Assembly: GCA_002420185.1 (NCBI GenBank) | Contig: DIHO01000013.1 | Span: 62,001-126,000 of the forward strand | DNA: 64,000 nucleotides | Origin: Opitutales bacterium UBA5694 | Lineage (GTDB): Bacteria > Verrucomicrobiota > Verrucomicrobiia > Opitutales > Opitutaceae | Direction: 5' to 3' | Translations under genes and position numbers: made by a program | Notes under the pieces: model-generated | Seen by the model: only the letters and a program-made list of their open reading frames with translations | Told to the model about the DNA's origin: nothing | Databases searched by the model: none | Part shown: positions 53,745 to 63,100 of the stretch, in pieces | Layout of the letters: each line of letters opens with the position of its first letter | Position numbering within the stretch: position 1 is the first letter of the stretch

Positions 53745-54384
53745 GAATGTTGTTCTTAATATTCAACATCAAAGAATTTGTAAGGCCTTTCAGGAGGCGG
53801 GAGGCGAACATATTAAATCGGTTGCGGATTTGGTACCTCCAATTCCGAAAAATCATCAAGATTCATTTGTTGTTAATAGGAAATTAAATTGGACCGATCT
53901 GGTTCGGAGGGGTCGAACAATTTCACCCAATTAGTTGGTTGCCCTAAGCTATAGAGAGATGAGGAAAGGGGGACTTGATCTAAGTATCAAATACATTTTC
54001 GCGATGGAACTTCAGAAAGTTAATCTCTACGAAAAGCCATTAAGGTCGACTGGTACGATCTTCACTTTGAGCAAATCTAATTCGCACACAAAAATAATTT
54101 TGCACAGATTTTGCACACAACTTTTGTTAATGTTACGTAAGCTCATAATAACAGATAGGATAAGAGTAATTAAATTTCAGGTTCGAATCCTGCTTATATC
54201 ACCCCGTTTCAGAAGTAACACTTCTACACAAATATATATTTAAGTCTCTGTACAACAGAATTTTAAGAAGCACTTTTAAAAGTAATTTTGCTGAAAATTC
54301 CAAATCTTATGTAGAACTTTGTAGAGCTCTTTAAGAGGCAAACTCAAAGCAGACTCAAAAAACAGCCTAGACAGACGGTATTTT
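53745..54384. other. A+T-rich stretch of the tRNA-Tyr island, no intact gene
   Basis: It holds two weak reading frames (53743-53934 and 53935-54243) that resemble no family I know, repeated TTTTGCACA text near 54096-54120, and the T-arm copy at 54178. Both frames look like decayed mobile-element DNA. Confidence 0.3.
54178..54202 (+). repeat. Second copy of a tRNA T-arm (3' tRNA fragment)
   Basis: CAGGTTCGAATCCTG at 54178-54192 is identical to the tRNA-Tyr T-arm at 52409-52423. After it the sequence differs (CTTATATCACC instead of TTCCTACCACC), so it is a different or diverged tRNA end. No matching acceptor or anticodon stem lies upstream, so it is a fragment only. It may be the far attachment site of an integrated element or the scar of a lost tRNA gene. 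Confidence 0.45.
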
Positions 54385-54775
54385 TCAAACTAGATTGTAG
54401 TGTTTGTACCATGTACGTTTTTTGAATTTACTAATCGTTTGGACTCTCGGGGGCATTTCTGAAAGTGCCTTTAAAACGCCGTCTTTAACGGGTTGTGATT
54501 TTGGAATAACCCTAACCCACTTATCGTAGGGCGTATTATCTTTGATAAAGTTTAATCCGGGCCGCATGCGAAAACATTCGGCAAGAGCTTCCATGAGCTT
54601 TCTAGTTAAGAGGGTCTAATATTCTGATAGAAAGAATTCCTTTTCCTGTGCTGAAAATAGAGTGGCGGTATTCTCTAACTAAGTGCTTAAGGTAACCGGG
54701 TTCCGGCAAACTGTTGGCTTTTCGGCCTCCATCAATACGCTCCATAGAAGGGTCGTAACCATCCCGCGCAAATTT
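54385..54775 (-). pseudogene. Decayed gene of unknown family
   Basis: On the minus strand 54775-54604 reads DGYDPSMERIDGGRKANSLP, EPGYLKHLVREYRHSIFSTG and KGILSIRILDPLN, then a stop. In another frame 54594-54385 reads MEALAECFRMRPGLNFIKDN, TPYDKWVRVIPKSQPVKDGV and ISKFKKRTWYKHYNLV. Both are well-formed, basic and closely spaced, so they look like one gene of about 130 residues with a frameshift. I do not recognise the family. It lies inside the A+T-rich island. Confidence 0.35.
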
Positions 54776-55280
54776 TCACCAAATCTTCACTTCAAGAAGC
54801 GAAGTCAAATGGCTCGTTTTGCCAATTGCTAGTGCAAAATGACGTCACCAACATCCTGTTAGAATCAAACACCCCTTTACGGTTTACTTCAGGCTGGCAC
54901 GCGTCTAGGTTTCGATTAGATGAAGTCTGAGGCATCAAGCTAGCTTACGCTATAAATTCTTCCAATAGGGGTGGGAAACCATTACCAAAACACTCGAGCA
55001 TTGGTATCACCATTATGAAAGGCCAGCTTTACCCTGCCGCCACAAATTATCAACAGAGCTAAGTATGCAATCTTTGGTTATGGAATCGTTGAGCTTCCAC
55101 TAATGCTTTTCATCGCCTTCCTGGATCGGGGTTGAAATTAAGAATTAAAGTCTCAGGCTCGTATAATCCTTTATGGAGTCATTTTAAACCCCTGAGGGGT
55201 GGAATGGACCTGAGTATTGGATATTCTACACTGTCTATCGAAGCGCAGCGAGCGTTTACCAAATCACACCTGCAATTATT
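54776..55280. other. Intergenic region upstream of the iron transporter
   Basis: No intact gene. A stretch at 55053-55133 reads AKYAIFGYGIVELPLMLFIA, possibly the first helix of a lost permease (weak). The last 100 bases before the transporter hold a promoter candidate and a small stem ACCCC-TGA-GGGGT at 55188-55200. Confidence 0.3.
55138..55167 (+). promoter_or_regulatory. Candidate promoter of the ferric-iron importer operon
   Basis: A perfect TATAAT at 55162-55167 is preceded, at 18-base spacing, by TTAAGA at 55138-55143, a poor -35. It lies about 115 bases before the first gene. I cannot find a clear Fur-box palindrome here. Confidence 0.4.
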
Positions 55281-56297
55281 ATGAAAAAGAAAATCACACT
55301 CCTCGTCTCTGCTGCTCTTTTCTGCCTGAGCACCTTTACTTTGGCCGATGAAATCACGCTATATAGCCATCGCCATTATGAATATGACAAGGTCTTGTTT
55401 AAGAAGTTTTCTGATGAGACAGGCATTAAAGTGAATGTAGTTAAGGCCGGAGCAGATGAATTGATCGAGCGCCTCAAAGCGGAGGGTGACAATTCAGAAG
55501 CAGATCTCCTTATGACCGTAGATGCGGGCCGACTACAGCGTGCCAAAGCTGCCGGTCTTTTGCAGCCTGTTGAATCGAAATTGCTTTCAGAGCGCATTCC
55601 AGCGGCCTACCGCGATTCGGAAGGGAGTTGGTTTGGTGTGTCCATGCGGGCTCGTATTTTGGCATATGCCAAAGACCGAGTGGAACTGGGTGAATTGAAG
55701 TCTTACGAAGACTTAGCGGATCCGAAATGGCGTGGCCGTATTGTCGTCCGCTCTTCCTCCAATATTTACAATCAGTCTCTCATGGCTTCCATCATAGCTG
55801 AACACGGCGTGGACGATGCACGGGTTTGGGCTCAGGCAGTGCGCAAAAATATGGCTCGTCCCCCGCAAGGCAGTGATCGTGATCAAATCCGTGCGGTAGC
55901 AGCCGGCTTGGCCGACGTAGCGATAGTGAACACCTACTACGTTGGGTTACTCATCAATTCTAGCGAACCTAAGGATCAAACCGTTGGGAAGGGCACGGGT
56001 ATTTTTTTCCCTAACCAATCGGATCGTGGAACTCACGTCAACGTGAGTGGTGTGGGTGTGACCAAGGCGTCCAAAAACTCCGAGGCAGCTATTCGTTTCA
56101 TCGAATTCCTGGTTTCCGATGAGGCTCAAGCCGGTTTTCCCCAAGTTTCCCATGAATATCCAATTGTGGAAGGAGCTCCCTGGTCCGGCCTGCTTGATTC
56201 CTGGGGTGAATTTAAGACTGATTCCCTTGAATTGGGACGCCTGGGTGAGTTGAACGCAGCGGCCGTGACGGTCTTCAACGAAGCAGGTTGGGAATAG
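55281..56297 (+). CDS. Ferric-iron ABC transporter, periplasmic binding protein (FbpA/FutA type)
   Basis: The 338-residue protein has a signal peptide (ITLLVSAALFCLSTFTLADE) and then ITLYSHRHYEYDKVLFKKFS, DETGIKVNVVKAGADELIER, DLLMTVDAGRLQRAKAAGLL, RIVVRSSSNIYNQSLMASII and the tandem-tyrosine site NTYYVGLLINSSE, which binds Fe(III) in this family. FFPNQSDRGTHVNVSGVGVT and ASKNSEAAIRFIEFLVSDEA end the fold. It captures ferric iron in the periplasm and delivers it to the permease encoded next. It is the first gene of a three-gene operon. Complete length. Confidence 0.93.
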   Translation: MKKKITLLVSAALFCLSTFTLADEITLYSHRHYEYDKVLFKKFSDETGIKVNVVKAGADELIERLKAEGDNSEADLLMTVDAGRLQRAKAAGLLQPVESKLLSERIPAAYRDSEGSWFGVSMRARILAYAKDRVELGELKSYEDLADPKWRGRIVVRSSSNIYNQSLMASIIAEHGVDDARVWAQAVRKNMARPPQGSDRDQIRAVAAGLADVAIVNTYYVGLLINSSEPKDQTVGKGTGIFFPNQSDRGTHVNVSGVGVTKASKNSEAAIRFIEFLVSDEAQAGFPQVSHEYPIVEGAPWSGLLDSWGEFKTDSLELGRLGELNAAAVTVFNEAGWE

Positions 56298-56306
56298 TCG
56301 ACTGTT

Positions 56307-57935
56307 TTGGTTGCTGAACTAAACAAATATCTACGTCGCGAGCTTGACGTTTGGTCATTACCAACGGTCCTGCTTGGATTTCTCTTATTGGTTCCGCTTT
56401 TCACTGTGGCCATAGGCCTCGGTGATACCGGGCCCAAGTGGGATCACTTGAAGTCTACGGTTTTAAGTGGTTATGTATTCAATACGCTGTTACTTGTTAT
56501 TTTAGTGACTACTCTGGCAACGCTGTTCGCCGTTCCTGCTGCCTGGGTGATCAGCGTATTTGAATTTCCAGGTCACAGAGTATTCGCATGGGTTTTGATC
56601 CTGCCACTGGCCATCCCCACCTATGTATCCGCTTTCGTCTATTTTCAATTTACGGAAGCAGCGATTCCGTTGCTCGTTAAGATCCGCAATGTATGGGGAA
56701 TTGAAGTCTTCCAATGTGCAGAGATTGCTCTGCGCTACGGATTGCTGACGATCCTAATGGCTTCGGTGCTTTATCCTTACATATATATCAGTGTGCGGGC
56801 TTCGTTTTCTCAGCAAAGACAACGGCTTATTGAAGCCGCACATACGCTTGGACATGGTCTGTGGTCCGTTTTCTTTTCGGTTGCATTGCCATTGGCTCGG
56901 CCGGCTTTGGTGGGTGGAGGCAGCTTGGTGGTTATGGAGGTGATCAATGACTACGGTGCGGTTCACTTCTTTGGAGTGCCTACATTAACGGAGGGCATTT
57001 TCCGAACCTGGTTCGGTCTGGGAGATTTGTCGTCTGCCCTGCGTTTGGCTGGATTAATAATGTTGGTGGTATTTACGATACTTTTCTTTGAACGAGCTGA
57101 GCGTGGGCGGGCACGCTATGCGGATCCTGGGCATCGCTCAAAGACTAGGACCCTAAGAAAACTAAGTGGACTTCAAGGAGCATTAGCGGCGGGTCTCTGC
57201 CTGATTCCATTAACGCTAGGGTTTCTTTTTCCAACTGGGCAATTGGTTATCTGGGCTTATCGAAGTTGGGGTAAAGTCTTTCGAACGGAATTCGCCATGC
57301 ATCTTGCGAACAGCTTTATGTTGGCAATTGTGGCAGCACTCGTCCTGACCTTTATAGCACTCCTCTTCTCTTATTCTGTAAAATTACATCCTGTTCGCTG
57401 GTTGAAATCTGTTACTGCTATCTCGGCTCTTGGTTATTCAGCACCCGGGGCTGTGGTGGCGGTTGGAGTGATGGTCGTTATCGGAAGTTTGGATCGAATG
57501 ATCGCTTCCGTAGGAGACGGAGCTTTCATGCTCAGCGGTAGTTTGTTGGTGATTGGGTTTGCGTACTGCGTTCGCTTCTTGGCTGTGTCCTTACAGCCGG
57601 TTAACGGAGGAATGAGCAGAATTTGTGGTTCACTCGATGAAGCATCCCGATCCTTGGGTCGTGGAAAGCTAGCAACTCTATGGCACATCAATATTCCTCT
57701 CCTGCGAGGAACGCTGGTGGCTGCCTTCACACTTGTGTTTGTAGATATCCTCAAAGAATTGCCGTTGACCATGATTCTACGCCCGGCAAATTTCGAGACT
57801 ATGGCTACCACTGCATTTAGTTTGGCAAAGGAGGGCAGAATTCATGAGTGTGCTGTGCCGTCTTTGATTTTGTTGGCCGCTGGTGGACTTGGACTAGTGA
57901 CCATCCATCGGTTAATTCTGACGCCCCAGCGATGA
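56307..57935 (+). CDS. Ferric-iron ABC transporter, permease (FbpB type, two permease halves)
   Basis: A TTG at 56307, nine bases after the previous stop, opens 542 residues; no ATG fits the natural start (VAELNKYLRRELDVWSLPTV). Two binding-protein-dependent permease domains are fused, with about 12 helices. The cytoplasmic EAA loops are LIEAAHTLGHGLWSVFFSVA with LPLARPALVG in the first half and LDEASRSLGRGKLATLWHIN with IPLLRGTLVA in the second. This double layout is typical for FbpB/HitB/AfuB iron permeases. Its last four bases overlap the ATG of the ATPase gene as ATGA. Confidence 0.92.
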   Translation: MVAELNKYLRRELDVWSLPTVLLGFLLLVPLFTVAIGLGDTGPKWDHLKSTVLSGYVFNTLLLVILVTTLATLFAVPAAWVISVFEFPGHRVFAWVLILPLAIPTYVSAFVYFQFTEAAIPLLVKIRNVWGIEVFQCAEIALRYGLLTILMASVLYPYIYISVRASFSQQRQRLIEAAHTLGHGLWSVFFSVALPLARPALVGGGSLVVMEVINDYGAVHFFGVPTLTEGIFRTWFGLGDLSSALRLAGLIMLVVFTILFFERAERGRARYADPGHRSKTRTLRKLSGLQGALAAGLCLIPLTLGFLFPTGQLVIWAYRSWGKVFRTEFAMHLANSFMLAIVAALVLTFIALLFSYSVKLHPVRWLKSVTAISALGYSAPGAVVAVGVMVVIGSLDRMIASVGDGAFMLSGSLLVIGFAYCVRFLAVSLQPVNGGMSRICGSLDEASRSLGRGKLATLWHINIPLLRGTLVAAFTLVFVDILKELPLTMILRPANFETMATTAFSLAKEGRIHECAVPSLILLAAGGLGLVTIHRLILTPQR

Positions 57936-58918
57936 GTGTTTCGCTGGAGTTTCGAGAAGTCGCTAAATGTTATACGGCTTCGGACCAGCCTGCAGTTCAG
58001 GACATCAACTTGTGCTTAAATGAAGGAGAAATCCTTGCTCTAGTCGGAGCGAGTGGTAGCGGAAAGACGACGTTGCTTCGTCTGGCTGTCGGGTTGGAAA
58101 CCCCAGATACTGGGCAAATTATATTAGAAGAGCGAATTGTTGCTGGACCTGCGCATTGGGTGCCGCCTGAACAACGAGGTATTGGACTAGTATTTCAGGA
58201 TGGGGCACTTTTCCCTCATCTCACTGTTGAGGCAAATATCACCTACGGGATACACAAGTTGTCGAGAGACGAGAGCAAGGCGATCGCCGAGCGGCTCTTG
58301 GAAATGGTCGGCCTCAGCGGTAAAGAAAAGCGCTATCCACATGAGTTATCTGGAGGAGAACGCCAGCGCTTGGGCGTCGTACGGGCTCTGGCTCCACAGC
58401 CTCGGGTAATACTATTGGATGAACCCTTCGGAAATTTGGATCCAGCTTTGCGTTGCACCATGCGGGAGGAGGTTCGCTCTCTCTTGGTCGAACTCAAAAC
58501 TACGGTTATTTTAGTGACGCACGACCCGGGTGATTCCTTGGCAATCGCTCACCGCACCGCAGTGTTGTGCGATGGTCGAATTGATCAAATTGGAACGCCT
58601 GAAGAGATTTACCGGAATCCGAAAAGCGAATATTGTGCTGGCTTGTTCGGCCCGGCAAATTGCCTAGTCGATAACTCAGGAAGGCAACAGTGGGTTCGGC
58701 CTGAGCAGCTGGTTGTAGTAAATAAAAACCAAACGGATGCAATTGAAACCCGCGTTGTAAGTTTCCACCGAACGGGACGTCATACGGAGGTGGCGGTGCG
58801 ACCAACGAATATGGCGTTAATGGGTGATCAAAAGATATGGCTATTATATCTAGATTCAACCCATACAGTGGAAGAGGGCTCGGATATTTGGGTTACGTGG
58901 AATCCTTTTCGAGGATAA
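57932..58918 (+). CDS. Ferric-iron ABC transporter, ATP-binding protein (FbpC type)
   Basis: The 328-residue ATPase (ATG at 57932) contains Walker A LVGASGSGKTTLLRLAVGLE, Q-loop GIGLVFQDGALFPHLTVEAN, signature HELSGGERQRLGVVRALAPQ, Walker B PRVILLDEPFGNLDPALR and the H-loop TVILVTHDPGDSLAIAHRTA. A C-terminal TOBE-like regulatory part (RPEQLVVVNKNQTDAIETR) follows, as in the CysA/PotA/FbpC group. It powers ferric-iron import by the two preceding gene products. The ATGA overlap with the permease shows tight coupling. All motifs are intact, so the operon looks functional. Confidence 0.94.
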   Translation: MSVSLEFREVAKCYTASDQPAVQDINLCLNEGEILALVGASGSGKTTLLRLAVGLETPDTGQIILEERIVAGPAHWVPPEQRGIGLVFQDGALFPHLTVEANITYGIHKLSRDESKAIAERLLEMVGLSGKEKRYPHELSGGERQRLGVVRALAPQPRVILLDEPFGNLDPALRCTMREEVRSLLVELKTTVILVTHDPGDSLAIAHRTAVLCDGRIDQIGTPEEIYRNPKSEYCAGLFGPANCLVDNSGRQQWVRPEQLVVVNKNQTDAIETRVVSFHRTGRHTEVAVRPTNMALMGDQKIWLLYLDSTHTVEEGSDIWVTWNPFRG

Positions 58919-59115
58919 TAATCCCAATAGGGGTGTGGTCTATCCGGTTTTGGGTCGCGGAGCGATAATGAATCTGAAGGTCTATGAGCAAACCGAGCAT
59001 TTAGATTTCGTTGATAGGAAAATCAATATTTTCGATATGGTTCAGATTGGAGGCCGAAGTTTTTTCAGGTTTTGCCACTGAGCACAAACTTCTATGGGAA
59101 CCTCCGGATAAAACC

Positions 59116-60111
59116 TTAGTTGAACCTCCGCACGTATCCGTCGCGCCGCAACCTTGCCAGCTGACGATCCTGCTCTTCTTGTGCCATCTGAGAAACAAGC
59201 ATACTCGCAATGTTGTCGCGAACCTCTGTCAAAGGCGTGTATCCATTGTCTCTGCGGTCTTGGACGTAAATGACGAAAATCTTGTTTTTTATCTTTATTG
59301 GCTGGGAATATTCGCTGGGTTTCAGACTAAAAGCGACCTCTGCGAGTTCGGGAATCAGTGCTTTGCGTTCGACCCATCCCCAATCGCCGCCTTTGTCCTT
59401 TTTGGAGTCTTGACTGTATTTTTTTGCGAGTTCGGCAAAATCAACCCCGTCATCGAGCTGCTTTACAATTTCGTCGCCAGTTTGTTCCAAAAGCCCGGGA
59501 TCTTCATCAGCGAGGGCTGCTAGGATGATCAGCCGCAAATGCACTGACTCCGGTTCGAAGAAGGCTTCCTTGTTCTCGTTGTAGAATTTTTCGACACGCA
59601 CGGGACTAACGAAACTCTCGGACTTAGTCATCTTCTGACGCATAAATCCTACGATCATTTCGTCACGAATCTCTACATCATATTCGTCAGGGGTTTTGCC
59701 TATCGATTGGAGGTAAGCTAAAAAATTGGATCGATCCCCATCGAACTGCTCGATAATGCGCTCGTCGACCTCATTTCGAACATAACTGCCGGGTATCTGT
59801 CCCTTATCCTCGTAAAACTGCTTCACAATCAAAACATTATCGGTGAGAGTTTGGATGACTTGATCTTCCGCCTCGTCTAAAAGCTGGTTGAACTGAACAG
59901 GGTCGCCTTTTGAATCCGCTTGGATTTGCGGAATGTAAGGCATGATCTGCCGCCGTACGTCATCCGCGGTTATAATTTCCTCTTCGACGATGGCTGCTAT
60001 TCCATTAGCATAGCGTGCATTGACCATGTTAGCCGCGTCTTCCTCGCTGATTTGAGAGAAACCTGGGGTGGGCGAAAGGCAAAGTAAGGCAATAAGGATA
60101 TGTCGAAACAT
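59116..60111 (-). CDS. Periplasmic peptidylprolyl isomerase / chaperone (SurA-like, parvulin)
   Basis: The 331-residue protein has a signal peptide (MFRHILIALLCLSPTPGFSQ) and a SurA-like helical N-domain (ANGIAAIVEEEIITADDVRR, VDERIIEQFDGDRSNFLAYL). A parvulin PpiC domain spans about residues 180-290: SVHLRLIILAALADEDPGLL, DGVDFAELAKKYSQDSKKDK, GGDWGWVERKALIPELAEVA and FSLKPSEYSQPIKIKNKIFV. It should help outer-membrane proteins fold in the periplasm. It follows mfd by 27 bases on the same strand, so rnc-mfd-ppi form an operon. The region 58919-59115 holds nothing clear. Confidence 0.9.
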   Translation of the reverse strand: MFRHILIALLCLSPTPGFSQISEEDAANMVNARYANGIAAIVEEEIITADDVRRQIMPYIPQIQADSKGDPVQFNQLLDEAEDQVIQTLTDNVLIVKQFYEDKGQIPGSYVRNEVDERIIEQFDGDRSNFLAYLQSIGKTPDEYDVEIRDEMIVGFMRQKMTKSESFVSPVRVEKFYNENKEAFFEPESVHLRLIILAALADEDPGLLEQTGDEIVKQLDDGVDFAELAKKYSQDSKKDKGGDWGWVERKALIPELAEVAFSLKPSEYSQPIKIKNKIFVIYVQDRRDNGYTPLTEVRDNIASMLVSQMAQEEQDRQLARLRRDGYVRRFN

Positions 60112-60138
60112 AGGAGGAAAAAGATAATGGTTTATGAT

Positions 60139-63100
60139 CTATGTATTGCTCCGATAATTTCTCAAGAACACAATAATTTCATGCAAGCGTTTCAGTGCGT
60201 TTTTAGAATTTAGGCGCGGGAATCGGCTTCCAAGCTTGATAAATACGTCGGAACCGGGTCGGTTCAAGCGGCATTTTAGCCTGTTGCCTTGGGTAACGAC
60301 TGAAAGAATGCCTTTTTGTTCCGCTAAAACGCGGATCTCCGCCAAACGAAGCAAGGCCTCAACTTCAGGTGGGTGAGGCCCGAACCGATCTAGCATATCT
60401 TCCGTCAGCTCGCGAATCTGATCGGGTGTTTCCGCCATAGCAAGCCTCCGGTACTGGTCGATTCGTAGTCTGGTTTCTTCGAGATAACTGGATGGTAGGC
60501 GTGCTTGCATTGGTTCGCATTCGCCTTCCTCTCGGTCGAGTCGTTTTAGGACCGTGTAGCCGTCCTCGTAACGGTTATTGGAATCGGCTTTTCCCCCACC
60601 TTGATAAATGAAGTCTAGCTTCACGTTCGCACGAATCGTGTGTGCGGTCTCCTCACCCTTTAATCTCGAGATACTTTGTTTTAAGAGCTGGCAGTAAAGT
60701 TCAAACCCGATCCCTACTATGTGTCCGCTTTGTTCGGACCCGAGCAAGTTTCCTGCCCCTCGGAGCTCGAGATCCCGCATCGCGATCCTAAAGCCCGCTC
60801 CCAACTGATTGTGCTGGCGAATGGCCTTCAACCGTTTCCGGGAGATATCCATGATGCGTGAATGCTTATGGAGGAGGAGGTAGGCGTAAGCCTGGCGCTT
60901 GAAACGCCCAACTCGACCTCGGATTTGATACAACTGGCCGAGACCAAATCGATCCGCGCCTTCGATGATGATGGTGTTGCAATTGGGAATATCGAGACCG
61001 GACTCGATGATGGTAGTGCAGACTAGGACTTGATAGCGATGGTCAACAAAATCGATCATCACTCGCTCCAAAGCCTTTTCATCCATTTGCCCATGTCCGA
61101 TGCCAAACGAAATTTCTGGCATCATTTGCTGCAACCGGAGTGCTACTGAATCTATAGTTTGGACCCGATTGTGTAGATAGAACACCTGCCCTCCACGGGC
61201 GATTTCCTTGCGGATGACGTCTATGACCAGCTTTTCGTCATAGCTCTTGACGATCGTCTGTATGGGTTTTCTCTCCAAAGGGGCCGTCTCAATTACGCTC
61301 AATTCTCTGGCACCCGTAAGGGCCATGTACAATGTCCTCGGAATTGGGGTGGCGGACAAGGTCAGAATGTCGATCGTTTCCCTCCATTGCTTGAAGCGCT
61401 CCTTATGCTTCACCCCAAATCGCTGCTCCTCGTCCACCACCACCAGTCCAAGATTTTTAAAGAAAACGTCTTTCTGAATGAGCCGGTGGGTACCGATTAG
61501 AATGTCTACGCTGCCTTGTTTCGTCGCTCGCAGGATTTGCTTGATTTCCTTTGGTCGGCGAAAACGGCTCACAAGTTCTACCACAATCGGATAGCCTGCC
61601 ATGCGATCTCTAAAATTCAGGAAGTGCTGCTGGGCTAGGATCGTGGTTGGGACCAGAATTGCCACCTGTCTTCCATCCATGACTGCCTTGAAAGCGGCTC
61701 TTATGGCTATTTCTGTTTTGCCGTATCCGACATCTCCACACACCAGACGATCCATTGGTTTGGGTTTCTCCATATCTTCTTTCGAAGCAAGAATCGCCTT
61801 CATCTGATCTGGAGTTTCATTGAAAGGGAAAGCTCTCTCAAATTCGCGTTGCCACTCATTATCTGGCGAGAATGCTATTCCTTCGCTTAAGTCCCGTTTG
61901 GCTTGAATTTGCAGCAGTTGAGCCGCCAAGTCCAAAGTCGCTCGTTCCGCAGCTTCACGCACTTTCGACCAGCGGTTGGATCCAAGTTTGCCTAATCTTG
62001 GACTTGTTTTTGTAATTCCAACGTAGCGACTGACCAGGTGTGATTCCTGCAGTGGAACGTGGAGAAGAATCTCGTCCTCAAATTCAAGCGTCAGTACCTC
62101 GCGGGGCTGCCCTCCAATATCCACCTTGGAAAAACCGCGATAGACGGCGATCCCGTGCTGCAGGTGGACCACGAACTCCCCATCTACCAGCTCAGCGAAG
62201 TCGAGAAGGTGATCGACTTGAGACCGAGCGACTAGTGCTCTCTTTCGTCCCATTACTTTTCGGTTCCGACGTCTTCCGAACAACTCTGTCTCGGTTACAA
62301 AGACGGCCCCTTTACTACCTTTCAATATCGGCCAACTTAAAACATCGAGATTTTCACGGAAGTGAATACGAAAGCCTTCATTGATATCCCCCTTCCAAAA
62401 CAGGGGATTTAGTCCCTTTAGCAACTCCGATCCGGTTGATATCTCTTTGATCCGCCTCTCGTCGCTCGCATTGGGAAGGATAAAGATGATCCGTTCGCCT
62501 TTCTTTTCCCAATCCCGGATTTGCTCGAGAAAGCGAAGACGCGCGGATTGCTCGTCAGCGAGACGCTCTTCGGCAAGCAAAGACTCGTCTGGGTAGGATC
62601 GATAGAATTCGAGTGACTCTGCCTCATAGACTCTTGTGGTTCCAGTCCCAGCTTCTGTGCTTAAGTCCAAGTCTGAGAAGGTCGTCCAGTTGTCCTGGCT
62701 GGATGCACGAGAATTCTGGAGATTCCTCCAAAATAGTCCCTCGCTTCTCGATCCGTCTGATTCAAGGTTCGAATCGAGATGTCCGAGGAGTTCCTCTGGT
62801 TCCACTAACACCCAACTAACCGCCTGTGGCAAGTATGCGAAAATCCCCGCTTTAGACTCTTCTAGTTCCAGTCGAGGGGAGGCGGCGATAGAAATGGAGC
62901 TGACCGATTCCCCGGATCGTTGGGTTACGGGATCGAGGGTTTTGATCGACTCTATCTCGTCCCCGAAAAAATCGATGCGAAAGGGATTGTCTTCAGTAAC
63001 TGGATATACGTCAATGAGCCCACCGCGACGTGCGAATTGCCCTGGGGCCTCGCACAGCCCTTCGTGATCATAGTCGAGCTTTTCCAGATTCGCGACCAGT

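Noticed and set aside
55053..55133. Stretch AKYAIFGYGIVELPLMLFIA resembling the first helix of a sugar permease.
   Set aside because: Only about 27 residues, with no second motif. Any hydrophobic stretch could look like this.
54961..58934. The 12-base word CCAATAGGGGTG occurs on both sides of the iron importer operon and looked like an insertion duplication.
   Set aside because: In 64 kb, a 12-base match is expected many times by chance, and there is no transposase or inverted repeat.
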